From Lutraria lutraria (taxonomy: Eukaryota > Mollusca > Bivalvia > Venerida > Mactridae): 64,000 nucleotides of DNA. Both the position numbers and the translations under genes were made by a program. Below are positions 1-15,200 of the stretch, piece by piece. The number at the start of each line of letters is the position of its first letter. The first letter of the stretch is position 1. Below the pieces are notes generated by a model that worked only from the letters and a program-made list of their open reading frames with translations, searched no databases and had not been told where the DNA came from. Location of the stretch: NCBI GenBank assembly GCA_964023205.1, contig OZ026836.1:131501-195500 (forward strand). The letters are read 5' to 3'.

Positions 1-740
1 ATTTTGGCAGGTGATGGGTTTCATCCAATTTAAAACCCCGCCAATATTTCATATCGCAGATATATAATACCGCCAATAATTGTGAAACAACTAACATGAC
101 TTTAGCTACAAATAATTTATCAGTGGTTTAAAATATGCAAATAAGTTATACTTTTGTATATACATAAAATGGTATATGTCATTGTGGTTACAAACTAACA
201 AACAATGCTAAGTGATTTGAACATTGGACAAACTTTTGTTAATAAAAGGTGCTAAACGTTGAAGCCCACCTGGCTAACTCAGTGGTTAGAGCGTTTGTCT
301 ACTGATCGAGAGGTTGTGAGTTCGAACCCTGGGTGAGGCTCACACTGACTGTGACAAATTTGAGTGAAGATATTACATCCTGTATTAAATTGTCCTCCAC
401 CTCTGAATTATGTGGGGTAGCTTGGCAGAGGCTTACGGATAGAATGTGGTTAGTACTGGTTAAGGCCGAAATGAAGTCCAGGAAAGCTGGTTAGGATAAC
501 TGCCCGCCAAGATATGACTGAAATAATGTTAAAAATGGTGTTAAACCCGATGAAACAAACAAACAGCTAAATGTTGACTGTGTTTGCAATTTTATAACAT
601 AGGGATACTATTAACGATGCATATTACAGTAAGAAAATGGCATTGTACAAGTAGTAAGAAGGTGTGAACAAGATATACAGCAAATTAAAGTATAGGGTAC
701 ATTAATATATTTTAATGGGTTTTATTTTGGCGGATTTTTC
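1..740 (+). repeat. remnant of the CTGTATACG/cgccaat TIR family, split by a SINE
   Basis: Positions 1-85 carry repeated CCGCCAAT motifs, and 715-735 carries TTTTATTTTGGCGG. Both match segments of the complete element at 7303-8044. The left end is outside the window. A SINE (264-565) lies between the two pieces. No gene seen here. Confidence 0.4.
264..565 (+). mobile_element. tRNA-derived SINE
   Basis: The head resembles a tRNA, with an A box (TGGCTAACTCAGTGG) and a B box (GAGTTCGAACC). A 200-bp body follows, then a short AAACAAACAAAC tail. Flanking direct repeats GCTAAACGTTGA (251-262) and GCTAAATGTTGA (566-577) look like an aged 12-bp TSD. It is not a functional tRNA: the acceptor stem is mispaired. 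Confidence 0.75.
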
Positions 741-2366
741 AACAAGAGGGCCAAGATGGCCCTATACCGCTCACATGACAATCATTGTGTACTCATTAAA
801 ACATTGTTTTGAACCTGTGACCTAGTTTTTTTACCCCAGATGACCCATGTTAGAACTTGTCCTACATATAAATAAGACAAACATTCCGACAAGGTTGGCG
901 AAGATCCAATCAAAACCATGACAACTACAGCATAGACAAGGTTTTCTTAAGATTTGCTTGTGACCTAGTTTTTTAGCCCAGATGACCCATGTTAGAACTT
1001 GCCCTACATATAAATAAGACAAACATTCTGACAAGGTTGGTGAAGATCCAATCAAAACCATGACAACTACAGCATAGACAAGGTTTTCTTAGGATTTGCT
1101 CGTGACCTAGTTTTTTACCCCAGATGGCCCATGTTTGAATTTGTCTTACATATCATTAAGACGAACAATCTGATAAGGTTTGGTGAAGATCCAATTTTTG
1201 ACTTCGTGACCTAGTTTTTGACCCTAGGTAACCCATATTTGAACTTGTCCTTAATATCATTAAGACGAACAATCTGACAAGGTTTGGCGAAGATCCAATT
1301 AATGTGATATCTAGAGCTTTAACAAGGTTTTACCTAAGATTTGACCTGGTGACTTAGTTTTTAACCCTGGCTGACCCATGTTCGACTTTGACCCACATAT
1401 CATAGAGGCAAACATTCTGACAAGGTTTGTTGAAGATCCAATCAAAACCATGACAACTACAGCCTAGACAAGGTTTTCTTAAGATTTGCTCATGACCTAG
1501 TTTTTGACCCCAGATGGCCCATGTCGAATTTGTCTTACATATCATTAAGACGAACAATCTGATAAGGTTTGGTGAAGATCCAATTTTTGACCTCGTGACC
1601 TAGTTTTTGACCCTAGGTAACCCATATTTGAACTTGTCCTTAATATCATTAAGACGAACAATCTGACAAGGTTTGGCGAAGATCCAATTAATGTGACATC
1701 TAGAGCTTTACAAGGTTTTACCTAAGATTTGACCTGGTGACCTAGTTTTAACCCTGGCTGACCCATGTTCGACCTTGACCCACATATCATAGAGGCAAAC
1801 ATTCTGACAAGGTTTGGTGAAGATCCAATCAAAACTGTGACATCTACAGTGTTAACAAAGTTTTCCTAAGATTTGACCTAGCGACCTAGTTATTGACCCC
1901 AGATGACCCATATTTGTACTTGACTGTTATATCATTAAAACAAACAATTTGACAGTTTGGTGAAGATCCAATTATAACTGTGATATTTACAGTGTTAACA
2001 TGGTTTTTCATAAGATTTGACCTAGCGACCTAGTTTTTGACCCCAGATGACCCATGTTCGAACATATTATGAAGACAAACATTCTGACAAGGTTTCATGA
2101 TGATCCAATCAAAACAGTGATTTCTAGAGTGTTCACAAGGTTTTCCCTTATTTGGCCCTGGTGGCCTAGTTTTTGACCCCAAATGGCCCATTATCGAACT
2201 GGTCCGAGATTTTGTCGATATTAATATTCTGACACAGTTTTGTGAAATTGAGCAAAAAATGTGGCCCCTAGTGTGTTCACAAGGTAAAGTTTGATGACGC
2301 ACAACGCCAGACGAAGACTGATCACAAAAGTTCACCCTGAGCACAAGTGCTCATGTGAGCTAAAAA
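741..2366 (+). repeat. family A minisatellite element (pearl/Helentron-like), copy 1
   Basis: It starts AACAAGAGGGCC with a palindromic GGGCCAAGATGGCCC and ends GAGCACAAGTGCTC then ATGTGAGCTAAAA. Between are about ten diverged tandem units of about 145 bp with the core TGACCTAGTTTTTGACCCC. There is no coding potential; the ORFs here are translated repeat units. It sits left of CEP112 exon 15, so presumably in the next intron. Confidence 0.8.
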
Positions 2367-2481
2367 TTGCAAATTCTTAACCACAGCCAATATTTAATTT
2401 AAAAAAAAAACATATTTTAACCTGCCAATTTAAAGACATATTCAGTATGCATTCTGTCTTTCTACAGTGGGTGAAAGTTTA

Positions 2482-3030
2482 AACAAGAGGGCTAAAAGGC
2501 CTAGTGATACTCACCTGAAGAACAAGTTATGGCAATATCACGTCAAATTTAATTTAAATTTGCGCTGCAGTAAGTAAAAAATATTGGAAAATAGACCTTG
2601 GGGATATCATTTTAGAAATCTTGTTTGAGGGCCTCTACATGTGAAGTACATGTAAATTTTCAGCTCTAAACTTTGTGCTTCATACAAAAAGATATTTTTA
2701 AACATTTTTCTATATACCGGTAAGTCTATGTAAAACATGTAACCCCTTGAGCACGGCCAATAATGACCATAGGGACATTTTTTAGCAACTTTGTTAGAGG
2801 GTCTCTAGATGGTGCTCAATGCCAAATATCTAAGCTTTAGACCATGTGCTTTAAGACAAGAAGATATTTTAAGTTCTTCCTATTGGCTACCATGGAAACC
2901 AAAGATCTGCATTGAATAACATCCTTTTAGCAACAAAAAGAACCACCCAAAGATCATTCCTGTGGAGTTTCTTCAAATCTGACACAGCCGATTCAGAAGA
3001 GAAGATGTTTGAAAAGTGTGGACCTTTGCT
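2482..3030 (+). repeat. family E element, 3'-truncated
   Basis: It starts AACAAGAGGGC and shares internal sequence with 9214-10527 (GTTAGAGGGTCTCTAGATG, CCACCCAAAGATCATTC). It breaks off about 30 nt from the CEP112 exon 15 donor. Confidence 0.65.
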
Positions 3031-3058
3031 CAGATGACCTAATAACCGTAATACATAC

Positions 3059-3213
3059 TTATCTTGTTGTGTGCGTAATTCTGACTTGAACCTTTCAATC
3101 CTGGACTCAGCATCTGTTTTTTCTTTCTCAAGAAGAGCACGGGACTTCTTTATATTTTCAGTTTCATTCATAAGCTGCTGAACACGCCCCTCCAGCTCTT
3201 TGATAACATTTTG
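3059..3213 (-). CDS. CEP112: CEP112 exon 15 (last in window)
   Basis: 155 nt, residues 420-470 plus 2 nt: NVIKELEGRVQQLMNETENI, then an acidic/basic coiled coil ending RTQQDK. The acceptor is CAATAG and the donor GTATGT. No further CEP112 exon is recognisable between 1 and 3058, so the remaining C-terminal half lies left of the window. A truncated repeat ends only about 30 nt from the donor. Confidence 0.92.
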
Positions 3214-6200
3214 CTATTGAAGAACAGAAAAACAATTTCAGGCTTTTTCAATAATCAAAGCTTTGAAGGTTCTGCTGTTGTTCGGAACTACAAATCAGTC
3301 GAAAGTTGATTTTTATGTAGGGTGAGTTTTGGAAAACGAACGATAGTTCGCGTATGAATTTTGATGCAGTTATAAGTACTACGAATGCTTTTCTACACCC
3401 GCTATGCAGTTGTTAAAGTTGTTCTTGTTCCATGTGCTTTCAGTACTTTGATTTATGTTTCCCATCTGATCACCTAAAGTAGTTCAGCAATTAGCATAAT
3501 ATTATGTAGTCTACATTACCTGCCTCTTTGAATACTCAACTTATGCAGAATGTAATATATCATACATGATGACATGCTCGAAAAAAAAGTTAAACATTTT
3601 AAGCATCAAATTAATTGATTAAAACTTCCCGATGAATCACTTTTTTATATCTGGTTGACTCACAGTTATCATCGCATTGTGATGACTTCTATATGTTTAC
3701 AATAGAAGCTAGGAACCAGACTAAATTAGCATATACAGCACGAGAATTATGACGTCATCCTTCCATGAAATGTGTGTACTGATAGTAATTATTGTAGTAA
3801 TCCGAGGGAGGATTGTTTAGATTTTTTACAACTGATTTGTACTGCTTGTTTACGATATTGCATAGCCATATAATTTTGACTTAAATGAACATAATATATG
3901 AATTTGTATTTAGCCATTGGATTGAAATATCGGAACTATATTCTTAGGCGGAAGCTAGGTTAATTGAAGCTGTACGGTATGCAGAAAAAGTGAAAACTGA
4001 GCGATTGTTGAAATACGGTAATAACATCATTGTTTGTAGCGAACAACAAAAACAAGAAAAGCAGCAATGTCACAAAACCAGATTTTACAACAGACTGTAA
4101 AGTTAGCCCACATGAAAATAAATAATATCACAGTACTTTAGAATTCTGCACTAAGGCTTCATTAAGTGGTTTAGTTTCCAGTGCCGGCCAATGGGAGGCA
4201 GGGTCAAATTGTGTGTTCACTACAAACTGATACAAATGCAGAAGATTTTTTCTTGCATTGATAATTAAATAAAAAGCATGCATTTACTTGTGTATCATAA
4301 ATATGTGAACACAGCAGAGCATCAGTTTTGACAAATAGCAAGGGCATCGCAGTTTTGACAAACTATATCTGTGAATCCAATCCCATAGGTCAAGATTAGT
4401 CAATCCAAACTTAAGTTACTGACCAGAAACAACCTGTTTGAAGGCCACCCACCCACCCGTCTTCCATACCCAAATCTAATAACTTATGAACACCTGGATG
4501 ATAATTAAAATACAACAACAGGGATAATTTTACATGTGCGTTTTGCGCTTTTCACGCATTAAAATGTCCAAAAGTGCACAATATTAAAACATCTGCGCTT
4601 AAAAAATGCATTCTCATATTTTCATCAGTAATGCCGTATCACGTAATAAATCTTTTGCTTACTTTGATTTGCTTTCCGCAACTTATTTGAGACTGGATTT
4701 ATAAATGCATTTAAAGCGGTACCCGCTAATGGATGAAAATCGATAAACCAGTCGGTTGCTCTTGATGATATATACATGATGATATTCTCCAGTAAGAGAG
4801 CAGACAGGCTTTATTCAGTCTATTCTGAACAATGCAAGGGCATTAACTCCAGAATGCCTTGTAAGACAATGTACACATGTCTGGACACTGCCCAATATTT
4901 CAGGTAGATACAACCCATTTTTCACAGGCATATAAAAAGACTATTGCCAATTCAAAAACACAAGAAGTATGCCAATTATTGTATTGGTTCTTTAAAAATT
5001 CCACAAAAATGTATACAAGACATCTGTAATAAATTCACATTACAAGAGTAAAGTACCGTAGAGGTAGTCTGCTGACTGTATTCCTTCTCCATCTTTTGTA
5101 GACGAGCATTGGTATCATCCAGAATTTCTTGTATATTTTTTGTATGCTGTTTCTGCATATCAAACTTCTCTTGTTCAAATTCGGCCACAACATCGTTAAT
5201 CTGTAAGATCAAGTTGTACTAATTATAAACTACAATGAAACAAGAAATGTTTGTAAAACAAGGATGCCCCCTTACAGCCAATTGGGTAGTAAAACATACC
5301 CTTTGACCTATTGAACTTAAAATAATTTGGGGTAATCTACATGTGATGACCAACCTCCCAACCAAATCTGAAGAGCTTAAGCTAAGGTTTGGTTATGGAA
5401 GGACCGACCGACCAATCATGTCACATGTGCAAAGCAATATACCCCCTTTTCTTAGCCAGCTAATAGCCAAGAAATTAATTCTGTGACATTGAAAAGGACT
5501 TCAATCAATCTTGATTATCAATTATATCACAAGAACTCTACTAACAGACAGACTTAAGAAAATTATTATCATGTCACGGAGCGGGAATGAAATAAACCAT
5601 TAATTGTAAAAATCCTTATGAATGCATGTAAAATATAAGTGACAGTCATTTGCTTGAATTATTTCACTGATCATAAATTCCTTTCTAAGTCATTCTGTGG
5701 CAAACATATTGTTTTGCATTTTACACAGGTGTGCTTATCTCACACATCAACTGTGTTAAACCTAGCATATCCTCTTTTTATTGTAACCTATTTTGTTTAT
5801 TCCGTTAATTTTGGATTCAAAATAAAAGGGGTTTGTAGTAGAAAGGTTCAAGTTATATGCAGAAGAATTTACCTTTTTCTCAAACTCCTGTCTTTTTGTA
5901 GTATTAGTTTCTTCTACTAAATGTTTCAGATCATTAAGTTGACGATCTTTGGTGTCTTGCATCTGTTGACTTTCTTTCAGCAAACTTTGAACTTAATACG
6001 ACCAAAGGAAAACCTCATATTAATATACAGTTTTATATAAACATTTTCATATATGACATTATCATGTGTTTCTTGCTATTCATCAGCATACTTCGTCACA
6101 AGTGGGCCATGAAGGCCATACATCACTCACATGAATGACCAGATTTCGACACCAGGACCATAATTTGATTAACCTAAGTAGAGGATAACTAGACAATGCT

Positions 6201-9200
6201 GAACACTATATATCTAAGATTCAGGAAATATTCAGTCAAGAATATTTATATAGGTTTCTCTATACAAATTCAATGACGTATAAGTTCTACATCATGACTT
6301 GTGGTACTGGCCAGGAGATATTTAATTGAAGGTTTTCTCTATTTCATCTATGCAAAACATGTGACCCCCCCCCCCCCCAAGGCATGGTGTAGTGTATACA
6401 TACTGATTGAGCTGTAGCTCTGACAAATAAGATAAGCTCCGCCCACAGTATGATGCATGCCTCTTTGATTTATGTATATACCAGAATAGATTTAGTAAGC
6501 TATTGAGAGTGTTGTTAATTTATGACTCCAACAAAGAACTATGATAGCCAAGATACAAATATAACACATGGCCAATTTTGACCCAAGGGACATAATTTCA
6601 ACAATATTGAGAGGACCAGAAAACAATGCAACACACAAAATATTTAAGCTCTATGTCTAACAAGAAGCCAAGAAGATTTTTGAAGGCTTTTCCTATGTAC
6701 ATGTTCATAAAAAATAAAATCTTGGATGTGGACCATTCAAAGATCATTTTGATTAAAAATGGCCCAATGATTTCAGATGAGATGTCTAATTAAAACAATT
6801 ATTAGCGACACACCTCACATGACACGCTGTGAACAGGGCAATCACAATAAAAATGTGTAATAAGAGTATCACACAATTATACTGAAAGTTACATTCTAAT
6901 AAAACTACTAACTGAATATCATCTTAACAATTTCATAGTTATTTAACCCAAGCAAAATTAAAATAAATTTACTTTTCTTTTCCATTTTGGACATATGTTC
7001 TTCCATTTCTTTTAATTTGTTTCTGTGTTGAATTTTCACATCTTCAATCTCTGCATTTTTACGATCAAGAATCTGCAAAATAAAGTGGATTTAAATATGT
7101 GTAGGTTTTTATTTTATGTGATACCTTTATGCTTCAAAGTCAAAAGTCTCTCATACTATACAATTGTTATCATTTTAGCAACCTGACATGCACAAACATC
7201 AATGTGTGTACAATGTAAGTAGTTCACCAAGAAATAGCCATTTATACTAGAGGAAAGGGAATAAACTCGTTAATGGAGAAATAACCCATGTACAACTTAA
7301 TACTGTATACGTCTTAATATTGGCGCCCGTTTTATTTTGGCGATATTGGCGGTCAGCATCGGAACCGCCAAATCTAGACCGCGCCAATATAAAACCACGC
7401 CAATAATGAACACCGCCAATTATTTTGTCAAAGAAAATTATTGTAACTTTTGTTATCAAAAGGTGTAACTAACACTTTTTCACGTAACTATTTGTTTAGT
7501 ATGTTTGTACATGTATCATTACTTGTTTACTTTCATCAGTTAAAGAACATGCATTATGTTTATTGCCTTAGGGTAAATCTTAATTGAAACAATGTAAAAT
7601 CTAAACGATTCAAACAATACAGCTTATTTGTCACACGATATAAAACATGTCGACACAGACTAAATTAAACCCGATATAATAACAATATGTGTCAATTTAA
7701 GATAAATTATCAAAACAAATAATCACTTTTAGACATTTTGTTAACTCCTGTTCGATCCCAAGTAATTACCAATACAATACAATTACCAACACTTTGGTTT
7801 TCATGTAACTTACTCTTGTTGTTTATACATACACTTGATACGAAAGTATTTATGAGGATATTTCGTAAACAGTCTAATTATTTCCCTTGAAAATGGTGGA
7901 AACTTATTTTTTAGTGTTTTAATTTTGGCACCTAAGAAGACAGGACATTGGTTGGATATGAAACTGCCAAATATAGAACCCGCCAATTAATGAACATCTT
8001 AAAAACGCCAAATTTTGCACCCGCATAATTAAAGACGTATACAGTACATCCAATTAAGATGGACGGACAAGGCAATCACTACATGCCACCCCCTATCATT
8101 AGATGGCAGGGTCATAAACAAGAGGGCCACATTGGCCCTTTATCGCTCACCTGAGAACAAAGGCCAATAATTAATGACCAGGTAATATAGTTTCCATCTC
8201 GTAAAACTCATTTTTACGTAGATTTTGAGATCAAAACCAACAATGGAGGTATAATACTGTTAAACTTGTAAGCTAAAACATAGAAAATTTTCTAATCCAA
8301 GGGCCCATAACTCTTGAAGTTGTGGTCCGATTCCACCCATAACTGAACTTGTCCAAAACCATCAGGTCATACACATTAATTGTATATATGATTAGGATCG
8401 ATGAATAAATGAAGGCGCTAGAGTGTAAACAAGCTAAAATATAGCAAATTTTCTAAGTCAAGGGCCAATAACTCTTGAAGATGTGGTCTGATTCCACCTA
8501 TAATCGAACTTGTCCAAGATATTTTGGATATACTCATTTACTGAAAATATTATTAGGATCGGTGGATAAATGAAGGCACTAGAGTGTAAACTAGCTAAAA
8601 TATAGCAAATTTTCTAAGTCAAGGGCCCATAACTCTTGAAGTTCTGATCCGATTTTGCCCATAATGGAACTTGTTCAAGATCTTTTGGTTATACACATTT
8701 ACCGAAAATATGATTAGGATTGGTGAATAAATGAAGGCGCTGGAGTGTAAACAAGCTAAATGTAGCAAATTTTGTAATTCAAGGGCCCATAACTCTAGAA
8801 GTTATTGTCCGATTTTGCCCATAATCGAACTTAGCTGAGACATTGTGGCCATATACAATGTGAGCAAGTTCAATCACGATTCGTTAAGAGTTGTGGTTGC
8901 TAGAGTGTAAACAAACTAATTGTGGCCGGATGCCGGACATTCAACGATCCTAAAAGCTCACCTGATGAATCAGGTGAGCTAAAAAGCATTCTTTCAATAG
9001 ATATTATAAAATAATAATTCTGCTCAATTTAATAACACCTAACCTTCTGTACAGCAGCATCATGCTTCTGTTGTAATTTTAATTTTTCCTCATGAAATTT
9101 TGCTTCCATCATTTTAATCTTCATGTCTCCACTCTATAAACAATCACAACATTGGATTTAAATGTACATAGAACAAAGTGTTGTTTATTATATAGATCTC

Positions 9201-12200
9201 TAAGGTAATAGAATAACAAGAGGGCCACGAGGCCCTGGGATGCTCAACTCAGAACTAAGTCATGGCAATATCACTTATGAATTTGATTTAAATTTGTGCT
9301 GCAGTAAGTAAAACATTTTGGAAAATAGACCTCTGGGATATAAATTGAGCAATTTTGTTAGAGGGCCTCTAAAATATCTAAACTGTAAACCTTGTGCTTC
9401 ATACGAAAAGAATTGTTTAAACATTTTCCTATATAAGTCTAAGTTTCCTAAATAATGAATCCAGGGACATTATTTTAGCAACTTTGTTAGAGGGTCTCCA
9501 GATGTTGCTCCATGCCAAATATCTAAGTTCTAAATCTTGTGCTTTAAGACAAGAAGATTTTTTTTACAATTTTCCTTAAGTTCATACAGTCGAAACTCAT
9601 TATATCGAAATCGCTTATAACGAAATCCCGCTTATATCGAAGTAAAGATGAAGTCCCGATTTTTATCCTTCTTATTACATATTAAAAAAATGCACGTATA
9701 TCGAATTCGTGGTTCTCGATATTTTTATATATTGAAGTAGATTTTTGGTCCGAACCAAATATTTTCAACTATAAAGTGACCATCTATGTCGAACCAATTA
9801 TGTCGCCAACTTTCAAAAGAAATGTTCGCACCTTTTCTGCAAACAGACACTTACAATTTAAAATCGATATTTAATTATTGACAGCTGTATAAACATGTTA
9901 GTGTCCATTCTCACGATTATAAAACTGATACAAAGTTTTCGTTGATGATACAAATTATTATTAATGCTGTTATACGCTCACTTAAAACTATCTTATGCAT
10001 ATTTGAAATGTATATAGCAAAATAAATATATCGAAAGTACCCATATAAGTACCGGTATAAATGCCGTATTCTTATAACCCCTTACCATCCCGTTCACTAA
10101 ATAACACGATTATGTTATTATTTTGACACACTGACTTAAGCTCTAAAATGTAAATACGGGTATCGAAATTCCTATATCGAAGTTCGTTTATATCGAAGTA
10201 TTTTGGCAAGTCCCACGAACTTCGGTATAACGAGTTTTTGACTGTAAATCTATTTAAACATGTGACCCCTAAGGCAAGGCTAATTTTGAACCAAGGGACA
10301 TTATTTTAGCAACTTAGTTAGATGGTCACTAGATGTTGTTGCTCCACGACAAATATCTAAGCTATGAGGTTTAAGACACAAAGGACCACCCAAAGATCAT
10401 TCTTGTGGAGTTTCTTTAAATTTGGCTCCTCCATTTCAGAGAAGTCATTTGAAGTGTGGACGCACAGACGACGGACAAAATAGCGTACTAAAACCTTACC
10501 CTGAGCTTAGTTCAGGAGAGCTAAAAATTGATAGCAGATTTGCTTTAACACAACTTAAAACAAACTGGGTTCATTTATTTAATGTTTAAGGATGTTTTTA
10601 TATTTCCCTTCCAATAATGCCTTTATCCTGCATTAAAGCTTGGATGAGGGGGACATTGCTATATACAAATATATACATCACTGATTTAGATCTTATTGCT
10701 ATATATATATATAAATATGTACATCACTGATTTAGATCTTATTGCTATATATAAATATGTACATCACTGATTTAGATCTTATTGCTATATATAAATATGT
10801 ACATCACTGACTTAGATCTTATTGCTATATATAAATATGTACATCATTGATTTAGATCTTATTGCTATAGACATATATATACATCACTGATTTAGATCTT
10901 ATTGCTATATATAAATATATACATCACTGATTTAGATCTTATTCATTAAATTATTTATTTGCAAAGCTATGAAACAACTAATGAAGAAGATTCCTTTACC
11001 TCTCTTCCAGTCTTGATAATTGTAGAATCATCATAAACAATACCTGAAATTACATCACATATATATAGTAGTTTCATTAGTAACTGAAAAAAATGAAAAG
11101 GTACAGGTAAAAAGGTTAAAATTGTAAATACTGAATTAACCAAAATAGGGTTTCATGGACATTTAGAGCTCTCTTGGATCAAAAGTAAATCCCTCACTGG
11201 TGCCTATAAAAAGCTCCTACTGTATTTACATTTTTCCTAATGACTATTAAATTAGATAAGTTTTTGACTTGTACATGAACTACTCATACACTAGACAATT
11301 ATTGTATATTAACATACTCAGTACTCATACATTAGATGATGCTTGTATATTAACTACTCATACATTAGATGATGATTGTACATTAACTACTCATGCATAA
11401 GATGATGATTGTACAGTAACTACTCATACATTATTTATGATGATTGTACATTAACTACTCATATATTAGATGATGATTGTACATTAACTATTCATACATA
11501 AGATGATGATATTACAGGAACTACTCATACATAAGATGATGATTGTACAGTAACTACTCATACATTATTTATGATGATTGTACATTAACTACTCATATAT
11601 TAGATGATGATATTACAGGAACTACTCATACATAAGATGATGATATTACAGGAACTACTCATACATAAGATGATGATTGTACAGTAACTACTCATACATT
11701 ATTTATGATGATTGTACATTAACTATTCATACATAAGATGATGATATTACAGGAACTACTCATACATAAGATGATGATTGTACAGTAACTACTCATACAT
11801 TAAATGATGATTGTTCAGTAACTACTCATACATTAGATGGTGATTGTACATTAATTACTTATACATTAGATGATGAGTGTACAGGAACAACTCATACATT
11901 AGATGATGATTTCTGTTGAAGTTACATACACTCCATAATTAAGTTGAATTTTACCACTTAATTAGATCATATTATGAATATAAAACATAGGTACCTTTAA
12001 GATATGGATTATTAGAAGATGCAGCATTGGTCTCTGACCAGCCTGTTGTCTGTAATGAATTTTACATGTATAAAATTGACAAGAACAAAAATAAATATAA
12101 GAACTGGTCACTGACAAATCAGTCTTAATGGCATGTTTTATTTCATGATCTGGTTTTCTAATCTATATATGATTTTGAAGTATACTAGTAATTGGAACTT

Positions 12201-15200
12201 TAAAAAAATACCTTCAAATCAGTATCCTTGAAATAAAGCATTTAATAATACCAAAGATCTATAAATTTGTCACACATGTTGGGATTGGCAAGTTGACATT
12301 ATGTTCACGTTCATGTATCATTGTCTAATCTTGACAAAATTGCAGTAAAGTTTATTTGTAAGGTTCTTAGTCAACTCAGAAACCACAAAACTGCACTTTT
12401 AGTTTTTTATTGAAACAAGTATGTTCAAATATCAATCCCAATAAAACCAATTTGTCAGGGAACAGATCACATCAAAATTTTAAGTCAGACAAATACACAC
12501 TTGTAACAAGATTTTATTAAAGACAATAACATACTTGTATTGGTTACTTAATTAGATGTCTTTATGAAGGGTATATGTGACCCTACAGAATGACAAAACT
12601 TTATATTATGTTTTTCTGGTGGTGTAACATATTTGGAATATTCTCTGTACAAAATTACTGAGGTAACCACACAATAACAACCCAAACAGCAAAATACAAG
12701 GTGTATCCATAATGATGTTACTTTTGTTGAAAGTTGTTAATTATTAAACTATATAATAATTAATAACTTTCAACAGAAGTAACAGAATTACAACTTCTTT
12801 GTGTCATGAGCACCATACTTGATTGAATACTTGATACAAACAGGGAATCTGTAGTAACAATGTGTCTTTTGGTTAATAGAAAATTGAAGTTGGTGTATTA
12901 TTTGAAAGTACCTATATTAATAAAACAAAGTCTTTATATATACAGTTGTCTATTGTTCACAGGACAGGTGTCCTTTATCACGGTTTTGACAGTATAAACA
13001 CTAAAATCCCTTCTTGTAAAATTATGACCTACTGGTATTATAACCAATTTTGAAAAGAACAGAACAGTTTTTTCAAAGTTCAAAGTCGTTTGTCCGGAAA
13101 TATGATATATACAGTTATTAATTAATATACATACTTATAATAATATTATAATTATGTCAATATTTAGATAAGAATGACTCACTGATTCATGAAGGATATG
13201 TAGAAGAAGATGAAGAAGAAAGAAGATATAAACCTAAGCACACATATAACCTACCTCAATCTTAGAAGTGAAGTCTGATCTTCTCCTATCTTTGTCATCT
13301 GATAAATATATACACATAAAACATGCAGCGTTAAATACAACATTAAACAAAAACAAACACATCAAAGTAAGAGAAAAAACAGAAATATATATATATTGTA
13401 TACAGCATTTGATACTTGTAAAATTGGTTGTATCCAGTGCCCCAATCCAAGATAAATTATTTCATAATCATAATTTCAGTCATTGGGCCATTTCTGAATA
13501 AATTTGAAAAATCATGATCTGGGAATTGATCCCAAACTAATTGACTGGTATAAAAAAACACATTTTACTGCACAAAAAAAGAAAATCTAATAAAGCTGTT
13601 TATATTTAATTGATTGATAAGAACTGAGTCCAACCTTTTTGAGCTTTTTTCTTTAACTTTAGATGACCTAGAATACTTTCCTCATCATCAGAATGATAGT
13701 TAAAGACAGAACAAGGAGTCTTTTTAGAGCTCATCATACTCAGATCATCCTGTACAAATATAAAACTTCACTCAGACAACAATTTAATCAGTAAAAACTT
13801 CAATTTCCAGGCATTGTTAAATTCAATAATATGCTTAATGTACTGAACAAAGTGGCATCTACTGAGAGAAACTTTTAGTTACCCAGATGGCAGAAGGACT
13901 TGTTCCACTTTAGTAAAACTGGCCATAGCATATTGAGGGAATAATTCAGTTAATGCTAGACTATTTCAATTATATGTTTTGGAATCATTGATATAAAGCA
14001 CTATTCATTCATATAACTAATTACACAAATTGGACTAATATTTTTGCCATGTTCTTAAATGAGAAATACAACCAAAACTAAAATTTACATGTTTGTTTGT
14101 TTGAGTTTTATGCCCTTTTCAACAGTCAGAGTCATATAAGACAGACAGTTCACATAACCATCGTTCCTGGGATTAACCAGTACTAGACTCTCATCTTCCA
14201 TAAGCAACTGCAACTTTCTCACATAATTTGATAAAGAGACATGGTCGGTAGCTGGGCTCGAACCCACGACCCTCCATCAGTGAGAGGTTACAGTGATTTG
14301 AAGTAAGCGACCTTAACCACTCAACCACAGAGGCGGGTCTAATTTACATGTTCCAAATCAAATTTAAGTCTTCAAATTTGTTAATTCTGTCCAATGCACC
14401 AAAATTATTTAAAGAGAACAATAGGGCCAAAATGGCCCTATATCGCTCCCATGAGAATTATTGCTTGCTGATGAAAACATTGTTTTGACCCTGTGTCATG
14501 AGGTCAGTTGTTATCAAGGTTTTCCTAAGATTTGACCTGGTGACTTAGTTTCAGACCTAAGATGACCCATGTCCGAGCTTGTCTCACATATCATTAAGAC
14601 AAACATTCTGACAAGGCTTCATGAAGATCCAATCAAAACCACAGGTAACTGTATCATAAATAGATAATAAAAATTAAAAAAAAAAAAATTAAAAAAAAAT
14701 ATTTAGTAACAGTTAGTAATATATTAACAAGGTATATTACAACAAAAATCCCAAGATTTTTAAAGCATCAAAAAAATTTTTTGGCTAAAGATATTTCCAG
14801 TGATCGATTATATTCATAAAACATATCGTTAAAACAACATTCATGCAAAATCCCAGAGAAATCCGTCGCCTAGTTTACGAGTTATGCCACAAAATGTAAA
14901 TCAATGCTTCGGGACGATCACTGAGGTGATTTTGACATCCACTAAATTTACATAAAATAGACGATATTTAGTCTTAACCGTTGTGTACAAACATAATGAA
15001 CAGCTACACTTAGAAAACACAAATGTTGGAACACATTTACCCCCATGACAATTTGTAAATTCGTTACATGTGAATGTTTAAGCAATAAACAAACTTTCGG
15101 CTTTAATTTTTATCCCCGATAGACTCCATTTTGGTTCATATGACGCGCGTGCTATCCAGTTTGTGACAACGATTTTCATTGGCCGATTTCAAAGGGGTTT

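Noticed and set aside
264..345. Functional tRNA gene
   Set aside because: A and B boxes are present, but the acceptor stem is mispaired and a SINE body and tail follow. The same applies to 14263-14340 and 45890-45960.
831..2344. Three minus-strand open frames (60-104 codons)
   Set aside because: They are translations of the family A tandem units; the same peptides recur at 17-18 kb and 21.7-22.8 kb.
10656..11912. CRISPR-like arrays
   Set aside because: The repeats are directly tandem without unique spacers, and the genome is eukaryotic. They are minisatellites.
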